Assembly (NCBI GenBank): GCA_019752515.1
Contig: JAIEMB010000036.1
Location: 1 to 32,593 of the forward strand
Direction: 5' to 3'
From: Alphaproteobacteria bacterium
GTDB lineage: Bacteria > Pseudomonadota > Alphaproteobacteria > UBA9655
DNA length: 32,593 nucleotides
Below are positions 24,355 to 32,593 of this stretch, piece after piece (the first letter of the stretch is position 1; each line of letters begins with the position of its first letter). The notes below the pieces were generated by a model. It had not been told where the DNA came from. It searched no databases and saw only the letters and a list, made by a program, of their open reading frames with translations. The translations under genes and the position numbers were made by a program.

Positions 24355-25650
24355 TTAGCTTTCACCACCCTTAGCACGCATAAATGCAGGAATATCGTCT
24401 CCAAAACCAACAATAATCACGGTAGGTGATGAGGAAGGTGTAGCGCTTTTATCAGTTTCTTTTTTAATGTGAGAAGGTTTTTTAGGGTGAGGCAAAGTCT
24501 TTTCTTTCTTCGCTTTCCCTGTAGAGCTTACTTCCAAGGGAAATTCAGGAATCGTTTTATCCAATGATTTAAAAATGAGGGTCAAATGCTTTTCTTCATG
24601 GGGAGAGACAAAGGTGAAAGCTTTACCTTCTTTACCAGCCCTACCTGTTCTGCCGATACGATGAATATAATCTTCCGGATTAACAGGAACATGAAAGTTA
24701 ATGACAGCCGGCAAATCCTCAACGTCCAAACCTCGGGCCGCAACATCACTAGCGATAAGAATATCTATGGTCCCTTCTTTAAAGGCCCTTAAGGTTTCAT
24801 TGCGAGCAGCCTGCGTTAAATCTCCATGAAGGGCGCCTGTTTTGAACCCATGTTTGCGCATTGAGTTAAAGACTACATCGACCTCTCGTTTGCGATTACA
24901 GAATACAATAACTTGTTTAAGGCTTTGAGTTTCAATCAACTTACGGAGGGCATTTCTTTTATCCTTTTCCAATACATGTACAATATATTGCTCAATGCTT
25001 GTTGCTGCATCCGTAGGAGAAGAAACAGTGATTTCTTCAGGGTGGTTTAAAAATTGCTGGGTCAAACGACGAATAGGAGGCGGCATAGTCGCTGAAAAAA
25101 GAGCCGTTTGATGAGAGGGAAGAAAGGAAGCTATCTTTTCTATATCAGGAATAAACCCCATATCTAGCATACGGTCAGCTTCATCGATCACAAACATTTT
25201 GACATCATTAAGGAGAATCTTACCACGATCATATAAATCCAAAAGACGTCCTGGCGTTACAATAAGAACATCAACCCCTTTTGTCAGCTTTTTTTCCTGA
25301 TCTGCAAAAGATTCCCCACCAATTAAAACAGCAACTGTAAAACTGTGGTGTTTACCATATGTAGCAAAATCATCAGCAACTTGAGTTGCAAGTTCACGTG
25401 TAGGTTCAATGATTAGAGAACGAGGCATCCGTGCTTTAGCCCGTCCACGGCTCAACAAATCGAGAAGAGGTAGTATGAAGGAAGCCGTCTTTCCAGAACC
25501 TGTTTGAGCTATAGCGATCACATCACGCCCTTTAAGAAGCAAAGGAATCGCCAGCTCTTGAATAAGAGTCGGTGATGTATATCCCACTTCTACAATGGCT
25601 TGAAGGGTTTTTGTATGTAAACCCAATTTTTCAAAAGACATTACTTCCAT
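24355..25650 (-). CDS. rhlE: DEAD-box RNA helicase (RhlE type)
   Basis: ATP-dependent RNA helicase, 431 residues. The motifs appear in order: F-x-x-Q motif region SPTLIQELAIP, motif I AQTGSGKTASF, Ia PTRELA, Ib TPGR, II VIDEADRMLD, III SATMP, IV VIVFCNRKREVD, V DVAARGLDVED, and VI HRIGRTGRAG. A Lys/Ser/Pro-rich tail of about 60 residues follows the core. LDMGFIPDIEKI and the tail fit RhlE rather than CsdA or SrmB, but the subgroup call is moderate. ATGs at 25650 and 25641 are both possible; neither has a strong SD. Likely role: rRNA or mRNA remodelling. Confidence 0.92.
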   Translation of the reverse strand: MEVMSFEKLGLHTKTLQAIVEVGYTSPTLIQELAIPLLLKGRDVIAIAQTGSGKTASFILPLLDLLSRGRAKARMPRSLIIEPTRELATQVADDFATYGKHHSFTVAVLIGGESFADQEKKLTKGVDVLIVTPGRLLDLYDRGKILLNDVKMFVIDEADRMLDMGFIPDIEKIASFLPSHQTALFSATMPPPIRRLTQQFLNHPEEITVSSPTDAATSIEQYIVHVLEKDKRNALRKLIETQSLKQVIVFCNRKREVDVVFNSMRKHGFKTGALHGDLTQAARNETLRAFKEGTIDILIASDVAARGLDVEDLPAVINFHVPVNPEDYIHRIGRTGRAGKEGKAFTFVSPHEEKHLTLIFKSLDKTIPEFPLEVSSTGKAKKEKTLPHPKKPSHIKKETDKSATPSSSPTVIIVGFGDDIPAFMRAKGGES

Positions 25651-25810
25651 ACTTTATAAAGACTCTATTAACATTAACATCTTAAAGGCTGATTCATTAA
25701 CAAAAGTCAAATACTTCTTTAACAAAAAGTTAAAATGAAGCAAAAAGAGCGGCATTTAAGAAACAGAGTCTATACGCTCGAGATTTAAAAAAATAAATAC
25801 AAGTCCTCTC

Positions 25811-26272
25811 TTACCCCTTCGAGCGCATGAGACGCCCTTTTTCACGTTGCCAATCTCTTTCTTTTTCAACGGATCGTTTGTCCATTTTCTTCTTACCTGA
25901 GGCTAGGCCAAGTTCGATCTTTGCAATGCCTCGCTCGTTGAAATGAAGAGAGAGGGGAACAAGGGTCATGCCCTTCTTGCGAATTGCCACCAAGAGTCGG
26001 TTAAGCTCTCGTCTGCGGACAAGAAGCTTTCGAGGACGTTTTGGCTCATGATTGAAGCGATTTGCTTCATAATATTCAGGAATAAACGAATTAATAAGAA
26101 AAAGTTCATCCCCTTCGTCAGATGCATAGGATTCGGCAATACTTCCCTTCCCTGCCCGTAAGGACTTAACTTCACTTCCATAAAGAACGAGCCCAGCTTC
26201 AAAAGTTTCTTCTATAAAGTAATCGAATCGAGCGCGCTTATTGAGAGCAATTGTTTTCTTTCCGAAGGTCAT
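25811..26272 (-). CDS. smpB: tmRNA-binding protein SmpB
   Basis: Trans-translation factor that delivers tmRNA to stalled ribosomes. At 153 residues it is full length. N-terminal [35 protein letters not shown] is the conserved OB-fold start, with [12 protein letters not shown] and the basic C-terminal tail [22 protein letters not shown]. Its ATG overlaps the dapA stop as ATGA, so it is coupled to dapA; this adjacency is common in alphaproteobacteria. No ssrA gene is seen in the window. Confidence 0.96.
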   Translation of the reverse strand: MTFGKKTIALNKRARFDYFIEETFEAGLVLYGSEVKSLRAGKGSIAESYASDEGDELFLINSFIPEYYEANRFNHEPKRPRKLLVRRRELNRLLVAIRKKGMTLVPLSLHFNERGIAKIELGLASGKKKMDKRSVEKERDWQREKGRLMRSKG

Positions 26273-27168
26273 CTCTCCCTCGCAGATGCAAACTCATGCA
26301 AAAGACCTAAATTCTGTAAACTTGCTTCGATGGCAAGGCGTGTTGCTGGTTTTAAAGGAACGAAGGGAAGACGGCTTTCACCCGAAACCCCATGAACAAG
26401 GCCCATGGCGTACTTAATAGGAGCAGGATTGCTCTCTAAGGATAAAGCCGATAATAAAGGAAAGACGTCTTTCCAGGTCGCTTTGAATAAAGGAAGATCT
26501 CCTTCGCACCAAGCTTTCATTAAAGTAACAAAAATATCAGGCACAACATTAGACGCAACCAAGATTCCGCCATCTCCTCCCATAGCCAAATGAGCAGCAA
26601 AGGGATCATCATTGCCAGATAAAAGGCTATAGCGATTTCCTAAAACACTCTTTAACTCTGAGACTCTCTGAAAACAACAAGAGCAGTCTTTATAGCCTTG
26701 AATATTTTTACAAGCACTCAGTTTTATCATCGTATCACTAGAAGTATCAACACCTGTTCGGGTTGGGTTATTATAAACAATAATAGGCAGATCAACATTA
26801 TCGTTGATAGTTTTATAGTACTCGTAAAGACTTTCTTGAGATGGCTTTATATACCAGGGATTAATAATCACAACACCATCTGCACCTATATTTTGAGCTT
26901 GCTGTGTAAGGAAAATAGTATCTGTCGTTGTAAGAGCCCCTGTAGCAGGAACAACCTTAATTTTTCTCTTGCAGACATCTGTACAAACTTCAATAACGCG
27001 TTTTTGTTCTTCTGGAGAAAGCAAAATAGATTCTCCCGTTGTTCCACAAGGTACAATACCTTGAACTCCGGCGTTTACTTGAAAGACAACTAGCTCTTCC
27101 AATTTTTTTTCATCTACCTTCCCTTTATGGAATGGTGTAATGATGGCAGTGTAAATTCCTTTAAACAT
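26269..27168 (-). CDS. dapA: 4-hydroxy-tetrahydrodipicolinate synthase
   Basis: First committed step of the diaminopimelate/lysine pathway, condensing pyruvate with aspartate semialdehyde; DAP is needed for peptidoglycan. 299 residues from ATG 27168, which has AAAGG 6 nt upstream; a TTG two codons earlier is not preferred. Seen are PCGTTGES (about 40-47), the Tyr in [11 protein letters not shown], and the Schiff-base Lys in QGYKDCSCC, where an Ile-to-Tyr type change sits next to it. Convincing family member; an N-acetylneuraminate lyase is less likely. The divergent transglycosylase starts only about 15 bp away. Confidence 0.93.
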   Translation of the reverse strand: MFKGIYTAIITPFHKGKVDEKKLEELVVFQVNAGVQGIVPCGTTGESILLSPEEQKRVIEVCTDVCKRKIKVVPATGALTTTDTIFLTQQAQNIGADGVVIINPWYIKPSQESLYEYYKTINDNVDLPIIVYNNPTRTGVDTSSDTMIKLSACKNIQGYKDCSCCFQRVSELKSVLGNRYSLLSGNDDPFAAHLAMGGDGGILVASNVVPDIFVTLMKAWCEGDLPLFKATWKDVFPLLSALSLESNPAPIKYAMGLVHGVSGESRLPFVPLKPATRLAIEASLQNLGLLHEFASARER

Positions 27169-27183
27169 TGGCAACCTTTAAAA

Positions 27184-29142
27184 ATGAATTTAAATATGAC
27201 CATATCCTTCTTTAAAAAGCTCTACAAGGTATTCTCTATGGGAATATTGTTAATGACACCTTTAAAAGCTCATTCCCATCATAAAGAATTAAAATCCTGT
27301 AAACCGGCTCTGTTGGCTCAAATTAATGAACAAAAACGAATAAACCCTCAAGGTTGTCCTATAAGCCAAAAGCTTGTTTTTTGGCTTGGTATACTTAGAA
27401 ATGCAGACCAATTTACGCCAAACGAGCTCATTCATTTCCTTAATAATCATTCTCATTGGCCTCATTATGACAAGCTCTGCTTAAAAGCAGAGGACATTAT
27501 TGCAACTAAAGGAACCCCTAAAGAAATTTTAACATGGTTTGAAGCCCACCCTCCTCAAACTCCTGAAGGAACGATTGCCTATGCTAACGTTCTTCTTGCT
27601 CATAAAGAAAAAAGTAAAACCATAAAAGTAGTTTCCCATGCTTGGCATACGTTAGAGTTTACAAAAGCAGAAGAGAAAAAAATACTAGCTCGTTTTGGAC
27701 AGTTTCTTCAGGAGAAAGATCACATAGCCCGTCTCGAATTTTTATTATGGAATGAAGATGTTGAAGAAGCAAAGCGCCTTTTAAATCGTGTCTCTATAAA
27801 TATACGGAAGATAGCAGAAGTAAGAATTGCCTTTTTAGGAGGTAACTCAGATGCTATCCAAAAGATGAAGGCTCTTCCTGATAAGCTTCGTTCTGAGGAA
27901 AGCCTTTTGTATGCACAAACGAAATGGTATCGAAAACGTGAAGAAGTTGAAAAGGCAGCAAATATCCTTACCCAAGTTTCATCTGAGCCTCGTTATGCCG
28001 TAATGTGGTGGAAAGAGCGGAATTATATCGCTCGTGAACTACTTGTCTTAAATGATTATCAAAAGGCTTATGATGTTCTCAACAATCATGGCCTCAAGCC
28101 TGGTGCAGAAAATTATGCTGATGCTGAATGGTTTAGAGGATGGCTTGCTTTACGATTTCTTGACCAACCTCAACAAGCTCAACAACACTTTGAAGACCTT
28201 TTCTCTCATGCACAAGGGGCTATTACCAAAGCGCGCGGTGCCTATTGGGTGGGACGAGCCTTTGAAGCTCAAGATGAGTTAACTCTTGCGGAGAAATGGT
28301 ATCGCAAAGCTGCTCGGTATAGAACAACTTACTATGGCCAACTAGCTGCAGGAAAAATTAAAGAAAAGTCCTATCCTTCCCTTGCCTTAGCATCTCGCGC
28401 AACAGTGGAGGAAAAAAGACGCTTTGAGCAAAATGAGATCGTTCAGGCAGCCTATATTCTTAAAGGCCTTGGGACGAGCGCCAACCATGAATTGAGTAAA
28501 TTCTTGTTACACATATCGGACCAATCTAAAACAAAAAGTGAAAGAGAGTTATCTGTTCTCCTGGCTCATACCCTTTCTCCTTATGAGGTCGTTTGGGCGG
28601 CTAAAAAAGCAGGCTATAGAGAACCCGTTTTATTAAAGAAAGCTTTTCCTGTGTATGCAATCCCTCGAAAAGGACAAGACATTCCTGAAGAAGCATTTGT
28701 AATGGCAATCGTTTATCAGGAGAGCCGCTTTAATCCCACGGTTCAAAGTCCAGCTGGAGCGATGGGTCTTATGCAACTCATCTCAAAAACTGCTGCTCAC
28801 GAAGCTAAACGCTTAGGTGTTAAACACTCAGACAAACAACTCTATAACCCCCAACATAATCTCCACCTTGGAACTGCTCATCTGGCACGACTTTTAAATA
28901 CCTTCGATAATTCATACATATTAGCCAGTGCTGCCTATAATGCAGGACCTTCTCCTGTCCATCGTTGGATTAAAGAACTTGGAGATCCACGTAGCGATAA
29001 TATTGATCCAATTGATTGGATTGAGAAGATCCCTTATGCGGAAACACGTAATTACGTCATGAGAGTCATGGAAAACATAACAAATTATAGATGCCTTAAT
29101 GGCCTACCTAAGAAAACACTGGTGAATGATTTAAGAAATTAA
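27184..29142 (+). CDS. slt: Soluble lytic murein transglycosylase (Slt family)
   Basis: Periplasmic enzyme cleaving peptidoglycan glycan strands with 1,6-anhydro ends. About 652 residues from ATG 27184. The N-terminal signal peptide is followed by a long alpha-superhelical region (about 60-480, TPR-like repeats such as RGAYWVGRAFEAQDELTLAEKWYRKAA) and a C-terminal SLT catalytic domain. The catalytic Glu is residue 513 in YQESRFNP, with GAMGLMQL and AAYNAGPSPVHRW. The start is uncertain: ATGs at 27184 and 27196 lack an SD, while 27238 has AAGG 10 nt upstream but would remove the basic part of the signal peptide. It diverges from dapA. Confidence 0.92.
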   Translation: MNLNMTISFFKKLYKVFSMGILLMTPLKAHSHHKELKSCKPALLAQINEQKRINPQGCPISQKLVFWLGILRNADQFTPNELIHFLNNHSHWPHYDKLCLKAEDIIATKGTPKEILTWFEAHPPQTPEGTIAYANVLLAHKEKSKTIKVVSHAWHTLEFTKAEEKKILARFGQFLQEKDHIARLEFLLWNEDVEEAKRLLNRVSINIRKIAEVRIAFLGGNSDAIQKMKALPDKLRSEESLLYAQTKWYRKREEVEKAANILTQVSSEPRYAVMWWKERNYIARELLVLNDYQKAYDVLNNHGLKPGAENYADAEWFRGWLALRFLDQPQQAQQHFEDLFSHAQGAITKARGAYWVGRAFEAQDELTLAEKWYRKAARYRTTYYGQLAAGKIKEKSYPSLALASRATVEEKRRFEQNEIVQAAYILKGLGTSANHELSKFLLHISDQSKTKSERELSVLLAHTLSPYEVVWAAKKAGYREPVLLKKAFPVYAIPRKGQDIPEEAFVMAIVYQESRFNPTVQSPAGAMGLMQLISKTAAHEAKRLGVKHSDKQLYNPQHNLHLGTAHLARLLNTFDNSYILASAAYNAGPSPVHRWIKELGDPRSDNIDPIDWIEKIPYAETRNYVMRVMENITNYRCLNGLPKKTLVNDLRN

Positions 29143-29233
29143 TACAGTTTACAAACTATATTAATATAATATTTTATATTTTGCGATATCATTGTTATTA
29201 GTGCAACAAGGTGCTCTATTAAAGGAGATAATC

Positions 29234-29674
29234 ATGAAAGTTCTTTTAGCAACGACATTTGCGTTAGGTATGGTATTAGCAAGCCCTGATACCGGCAATG
29301 CTATTATAGCTCAAACATCGCCAACTGGCTCCCAATCAACCTCTATTTTCCTTGCCCATGGCGGAGGTCATGGCCATTCTGGAGGTCATGCTCATGCTGG
29401 TGGCGGAGGCCATGGGGCAGGACATGGTAATTTTGCTCATGGAGGCCATGGGTGGCATGGGGGTCACGCCTGGAACGGAGGGCATGGGTGGCATGGGGGT
29501 CACGGGTGGCACGGAGGCCATGGATGGTATGGTCATGGAGGTCCTGGATGGTATGGCGGAAATGGATGGTATGGATATCCTGGCTGGGGCTATTGGGGTA
29601 ATGATGGTTATGCCAATTGCCCCTGCGGGAGCGTCGTTATAGCAGGTGCCGTTGTTTGCGCTCCTTGCTTTTAG
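29234..29674 (+). CDS. Secreted Gly/His-rich repeat protein
   Basis: 146 residues from ATG 29234, which has AAAGGAG 7 nt upstream; an earlier in-frame ATG at 29192 is not preferred. A signal peptide covers about residues 1-22. The mature protein is built of imperfect GGHGWHGGHGW- and GGHGHSGGHAHAGG-type repeats rich in Gly, His and Trp. It ends with a Cys-rich hydrophobic tail (CPCGSVVIAGAVVCAPCF), whose CxC and CxxC could bind metal or form disulfides. I do not recognise a family. His density suggests metal binding, or a structural surface protein. GC content is higher than the surroundings, as expected for Gly codons. Confidence 0.8.
   Translation: MKVLLATTFALGMVLASPDTGNAIIAQTSPTGSQSTSIFLAHGGGHGHSGGHAHAGGGGHGAGHGNFAHGGHGWHGGHAWNGGHGWHGGHGWHGGHGWYGHGGPGWYGGNGWYGYPGWGYWGNDGYANCPCGSVVIAGAVVCAPCF
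29447..29504 (+). repeat. Tandem DNA repeat in the Gly/His-rich gene
   Basis: A 22-bp sequence beginning CATGGGTGGCATGG occurs at 29447-29468 and exactly again at 29483-29504, offset by 36 bp (12 codons, in frame). It encodes HGWHGG-type units. In-frame spacing indicates growth by duplication and possible length variation between strains. Confidence 0.75.
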
Positions 29675-29745
29675 ATTCATTGAATAAACTTTAAAAATTT
29701 GGGTGGACCAAAATATCCACACAAATCGGGAGTTTTTGACTATAC

Positions 29746-29773
29746 AAAAAAGCGGTGCTTTTCAGCACCGCTT
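29746..29773 (-). terminator. Rho-independent terminator of the ihfA / secreted-protein operon
   Basis: On the minus strand a 9-bp GC-rich stem (AAGCGGTGC with GCACCGCTT, 29750-29773) with a 6-nt loop is followed by T6 (A-run at 29746-29751 on the plus strand). It lies 30 bp after the secreted protein's stop. On the plus strand it lacks a T-run. Confidence 0.88.
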
Positions 29774-29802
29774 AGTTCTCCCAGACTAAAAAGGGACAGT
29801 TT

Positions 29803-30606
29803 TTACTTCTTCTTTTGAGTTGTACAACGATTAGGGTATTTTTCACAACACTCCTCTTCATCATGGGTTGCACAGAAAACAGCTTCCATACGCGCGTCGA
29901 TAGCCCGACTCAAAGCATCTTGTAGACTTGTATCTTCAGCTTTTGCTGAAGGATTCGTTGTAACAGCTGGCGTACTTACTTCTTTAGCAATACGGTCTTT
30001 TGCTGATTTTAATTTTGTCGCTTGCTCTTGCAGCTGCGTAGCAAAAAGCGAGTTCGGTCCACTATTTTCTTCTATTTCTTCAATAAGATGTGTTGCAATT
30101 TGAGCTTGGTTTTCATTCATCTCGCTTGCTACACTCTCACCGCCCACAGGAGTCCCCTTACCCCCAGGTCCCGTTGTAATTACTGCTTTAGGAGCTGGCG
30201 TTTCTTCATAAAACTGCGTTTGAGCCACTTGTATTTCCTTTTCCATTCCTTTGGCTTGGGAAACAAGAGTGTCATATTCTTTAACTGCAGCTAAATCTGT
30301 GGCTGCAGCTCTCAATAAAGCTGTGTAGGCAATTGCCTCTGAAGGGTTTTTTACATAGTCTTCATGAGCTGCTAAAAGAGCTTCATGAGTTGCTGTAATT
30401 TTTCCTTCTTGTCTAAGCAAATTCTTATTTACATTATAGAGAAGAACAGCCACATCCTTTGCACCTGGCGGTGGCGGTGGAGGCGGTGGGGTTACAGTAG
30501 CAGGCGCTGTGTTAGCAGCAAAAAGTGGTTGAACTTGCAATACACTAGCCGTACCTAAAATCATCATTCCAATGATATATGTAGTTAAAAACTTATTTTT
30601 TTTCAT
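29803..30606 (-). CDS. Secreted Pro-rich, Cys-tailed protein of unknown function
   Basis: 267 residues. A signal peptide covers about 1-30 (IIGMMILGTASVLQVQPLFAA), then a run of eight prolines near residue 40. A mostly helical Ala/Gln/Glu-rich region runs about 48-240, with a Gly-rich break near 150 (TTGPGGKGTPVGGES). The C-terminus has four Cys in FCATHDEEECCEKYPNRC before a Lys tail. I do not recognise it. Start: AAAGGGAG 8 nt upstream. It lies 15 bp after ihfA, probably in one transcript ending at the terminator 29746-29773. Likely periplasmic or exported. Confidence 0.8.
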   Translation of the reverse strand: MKKNKFLTTYIIGMMILGTASVLQVQPLFAANTAPATVTPPPPPPPPGAKDVAVLLYNVNKNLLRQEGKITATHEALLAAHEDYVKNPSEAIAYTALLRAAATDLAAVKEYDTLVSQAKGMEKEIQVAQTQFYEETPAPKAVITTGPGGKGTPVGGESVASEMNENQAQIATHLIEEIEENSGPNSLFATQLQEQATKLKSAKDRIAKEVSTPAVTTNPSAKAEDTSLQDALSRAIDARMEAVFCATHDEEECCEKYPNRCTTQKKK

Positions 30607-30621
30607 GTGGCTATTCTCCCT

Positions 30622-30921
30622 TTAAGCTTTGCGTCGTTGAACTTTCTCTCTTAAATATTGAGATGGTTTAAAAGATAATACACGTCTTGGCGTAATCACG
30701 GCTTCCTTGCCCGTTTTTGGGTTACGCCCAACACGTTTCGTTTTTTGCCGAACATTAAAGGATCCAAAAGAAGAAAGTTTGATTAGGCCATTGTCTACTA
30801 GCGAACTCATCATTATTTCAAGTGATGCTTCCAGAAAATCAGTCGCCTGGTGACGCGGAAGGTCTACTTCTCTGACGAGGCTATCAACGATATCTGCTCG
30901 AGTGAGGGTAGTGGTTGTCAT
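30622..30921 (-). CDS. ihfA: Integration host factor alpha subunit
   Basis: Nucleoid protein that bends DNA, 99 residues from ATG 30921 with AAGG about 9 nt upstream (a TTG at 30927 is not preferred). HU/IHF fold: N-terminal helices LTRADIVDSLVREVDLPRHQATDFL, then IKLSSFGSFNVRQKTKRVGRNPKTGKEAVITPRRVLSFKPSQYL, matching IHF-alpha in the GRNPKTG arm and ITPRRVLSFKPS. HU is less likely. The secreted Pro-rich protein gene follows after 15 bp. Confidence 0.9.
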   Translation of the reverse strand: MTTTTLTRADIVDSLVREVDLPRHQATDFLEASLEIMMSSLVDNGLIKLSSFGSFNVRQKTKRVGRNPKTGKEAVITPRRVLSFKPSQYLREKVQRRKA

Positions 30922-31038
30922 AGTCAATTCCCTTTTCCTTGTCCTTGGTTCTTCTCTAGGATATCAAAAAAAACGCAAAAAGTCATACCTTTAATGATGA
31001 TCATAAAAAGTTAAAATTAAAATTCTGTTAAAGTGGAG

Positions 31039-32331
31039 CTATTCGCTCTCTAAAATTTGAGCTCTTACCGTACCATCATAAAAATGGATGTGCACTTTTT
31101 GCTGAGTGTGAATGGATAGCTTTGAAGAAATAAGGGTTTGATCTAACCCTGTAACAAACGAAAATCCTCTTTCAAGAATACGTGTATAGGAGTAACTCTC
31201 TAGAAGTTGACTCAAAGCTTCCAGACGGTGCACTGTTCTTTCCACAATATACCCAATTGCGGATGGAAAACGATTGATCACATGGTCAAGGGTTAAAGTT
31301 TGTTGTTCAATAAAACGTGTACTAGCATTAACCAAGCGCTCACTCAATTCATCCAAACGTTGTATATTTTCATCTACCCACGACTCTAAAGAAGGCATCC
31401 CTCGCCTTACGACTTCAAGGCGACTCTCGTAAAGAGAAAGCATATGATTGAGATGCATGGTGAGATGGGCATCAAATTGACCTAGGGTGTGAGAAAGTTG
31501 AGTCCTTACTGGGACAGCAAATTCGGCTGCTGCCGTGGGTGTTGGAGCTCTTTTATCCGCAGCAAAATCCACTAGCGTAACATCTGTCTCGTGTCCCACG
31601 GCTGAAATCACCGGAATAACACTTTCTGAAACAGCTCTTACCACATTTTCTTCATTAAATGCCCATAAGTCTTCTAAGCTTCCTCCACCACGGGCGACAA
31701 TCAACAGGTCTGGGGATATTGGAAGAGCATTAAAACCTCTCACAGCCTCAGCTATCTGGACTGAAGCCCCCTCCCCTTGCACAGCGACAGGCCACAATAG
31801 AACAGAAACAGGAAAACGATCCGCAATCCGATGAAGCATATCACGAATGACTGCTCCTGTAGGCGACGTCACAATACCAATGGTTTGAGGGAGAAAAGGA
31901 AGGGGCTTTTTCCGCGTTTCATCAAAAAGACCTTCTGCAGCTAATTTTCGCTTGCGCTCTTCAAGAAGCTTTAAAAGTGCTCCTTCTCCAGCAAGTTCCA
32001 TTCCTTCTACAACAATTTGATATTTGGAACGGCCCGGATATGTGGTGAGTTTTCCAATGGCAATAACTTCTATTCCTTCTTGAGGAGTCACAGAAAGTCC
32101 CTGAAAACTCCCTCGCCAACAGACTGCATCTAAAACGGCATCCTGGTCCTTCAGTGTAAAATAGACATGACCTGAGGTATGACGTTTTAGCCCTGAAATT
32201 TCTCCTCGCACTCGAACACGAGAAAATCCTGTTTCCACAACACGCTTTAAAGCTTGTGAAAGCTCCGTTACTGTAAATTCAGGTAGAGTCGAGGCAAGAG
32301 GCAGCACAGAAAGATCCTTTGCGATAATCAA
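31039..32331 (-). CDS. xseA: Exodeoxyribonuclease VII large subunit
   Basis: Catalytic subunit of the single-strand-specific exonuclease VII, 430 residues (E. coli 456). The N-terminal OB fold spans about 18-110 (EFTVTELSQALKRVVETGFSRVRVRGEISGLKRHTSGHVYFTLKD). The catalytic domain has IGIVTSPTGAVIRDML, VQGEGASVQIAEAV, IVARGGGSLEDLWAFNEE and SAVGHETDVTLVDFAADKRAPTPTAAAE, followed by a helical coiled region. The frame starts with TTG (32329-32331) without a clear SD; a GTG at 32307 is an alternative. The small subunit xseB is not in the window. Confidence 0.93.
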   Translation of the reverse strand: MIIAKDLSVLPLASTLPEFTVTELSQALKRVVETGFSRVRVRGEISGLKRHTSGHVYFTLKDQDAVLDAVCWRGSFQGLSVTPQEGIEVIAIGKLTTYPGRSKYQIVVEGMELAGEGALLKLLEERKRKLAAEGLFDETRKKPLPFLPQTIGIVTSPTGAVIRDMLHRIADRFPVSVLLWPVAVQGEGASVQIAEAVRGFNALPISPDLLIVARGGGSLEDLWAFNEENVVRAVSESVIPVISAVGHETDVTLVDFAADKRAPTPTAAAEFAVPVRTQLSHTLGQFDAHLTMHLNHMLSLYESRLEVVRRGMPSLESWVDENIQRLDELSERLVNASTRFIEQQTLTLDHVINRFPSAIGYIVERTVHRLEALSQLLESYSYTRILERGFSFVTGLDQTLISSKLSIHTQQKVHIHFYDGTVRAQILESE

Positions 32332-32401
32332 CTGATGGAGAGATACTGATGATTTGATCTAAATTCAAGTCTTCTTTTCATTATGCCTTCGTATGAATTC
32401 C

Positions 32402-32593
32402 CTAAAAATCATATCCTACTCTGACGAGGGCATCGCCGAGGTTTTGGCCACTGCCGAGTTGGGCACTTACGTTCGCAATAACGTAGAGGCCTTTGGTGAA
32501 CTGGACCGTAACGCCAACACCAGGGGCTACTTGGTTACGGACCTTGCTATCTCCTAAGAGGGTCAGGGTTTGAGGTTCTCCTATTATTCCGCC
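32402..32593 (-). CDS. C-terminal end of an autotransporter-type beta-barrel (partial)
   Basis: Minus-strand frame open from the window edge to TAG at 32402-32404, 63 residues. It shows alternating strands such as VAPGVGVTVQFTKGLYVIAN and ends ALVRVGYDF, with a terminal Phe preceded by alternating hydrophobics. That is the outer-membrane barrel sorting signal recognised by the BAM complex. GLYVIANVSAQLGSG resembles the last strands of the autotransporter domain. The remainder lies outside the window. Gap to xseA is 70 bp with no clear terminator. Confidence 0.65.
   Translation of the reverse strand, partial: GGIIGEPQTLTLLGDSKVRNQVAPGVGVTVQFTKGLYVIANVSAQLGSGQNLGDALVRVGYDF

Noticed and set aside
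29401-29540. Short spaced repeats suggestive of a CRISPR array
   Set aside because: The repeats are in-frame coding duplications encoding GGHGWH units, without unique spacers or cas genes.
29336-29722. Long frames on both strands across the Gly/His-rich gene
   Set aside because: They arise from the repetitive, GC-rich DNA, read as Met/Pro/Ser repeats, and lack start signals; only the frame with the SD and signal peptide is credible.
29701-29745. GTGGA/TCCAC dyad after the Gly/His-rich gene as a terminator
   Set aside because: The 5-bp stem is weak and the T5 run lies too far downstream; not supportable as a terminator.

Overview
The window looks like a chromosome segment of an AT-rich alphaproteobacterium. 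The isc cluster has the order iscR, second NifS-type desulfurase, iscS, iscU, iscA, hscB, hscA, which I know from Rickettsia-like genomes. The window also holds a Tim44/TimA-like protein, a tandem cold-shock-domain protein, adjacent dapA-smpB, rimP-nusA-infB-rbfA without ylxR, and a lone BioY. Uptake genes without synthesis genes, a truncated peptidase, a damaged membrane gene and nearly gap-free divergent genes suggest a host-associated bacterium such as a Rickettsiales/Holosporales relative. That placement is inference; there is no rRNA here to test it.

Layout. Positions 138-1535 (-) encode dihydrolipoamide dehydrogenase. Diverging from it (1593-3639) is an OmpR/EnvZ-type two-component system whose regulator overlaps a 14-residue Cys-containing leader ORF by ATGA. 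Positions 3890-5970 (+) form a small operon: a good promoter, a 46-codon leader ORF with a Tyr-Trp-Arg-Trp run, a hairpin pairing a Trp codon region with the ribosome-binding region of the next gene, and two tandem TrpX-like substrate-binding proteins without permease or ATPase. This is the best candidate for an undescribed regulatory system. Positions 6032-11441 (-) are the Fe-S assembly operon, with a near-perfect IscR type 1 operator at its promoter; its HscA lacks the C-terminal lid and no ferredoxin follows.

Positions 11442-13527 are loose and AT-rich: a membrane-protein ORF broken by a stop, a double cold-shock protein, inverted repeats and a small coiled-coil protein. Positions 13544-16543 (-) hold an aldo/keto reductase, a C-terminally truncated VanX-type dipeptidase, and a tightly coupled bioY-DUF1284-Smr unit. 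A 214-bp segment with 13-bp terminal inverted repeats (16737-16950) sits before the Tim44-like gene. Positions 17652-22621 (+) are rimP-nusA-infB-rbfA, preceded by a terminator-like leader.

Positions 22854-24164 encode an M23 envelope peptidase, followed on the other strand by tRNA-Glu, a RhlE-type helicase, and dapA-smpB. A soluble lytic transglycosylase diverges from dapA with about 15 bp between starts. After it come a secreted Gly/His-rich repeat protein (+), a secreted Pro-rich/Cys-tailed protein downstream of ihfA (-), xseA (-), and the C-terminal end of an autotransporter-type beta-barrel at the window edge. The main themes are translation and RNA housekeeping, Fe-S assembly, nutrient import (biotin, possibly tryptophan) and cell-wall turnover.
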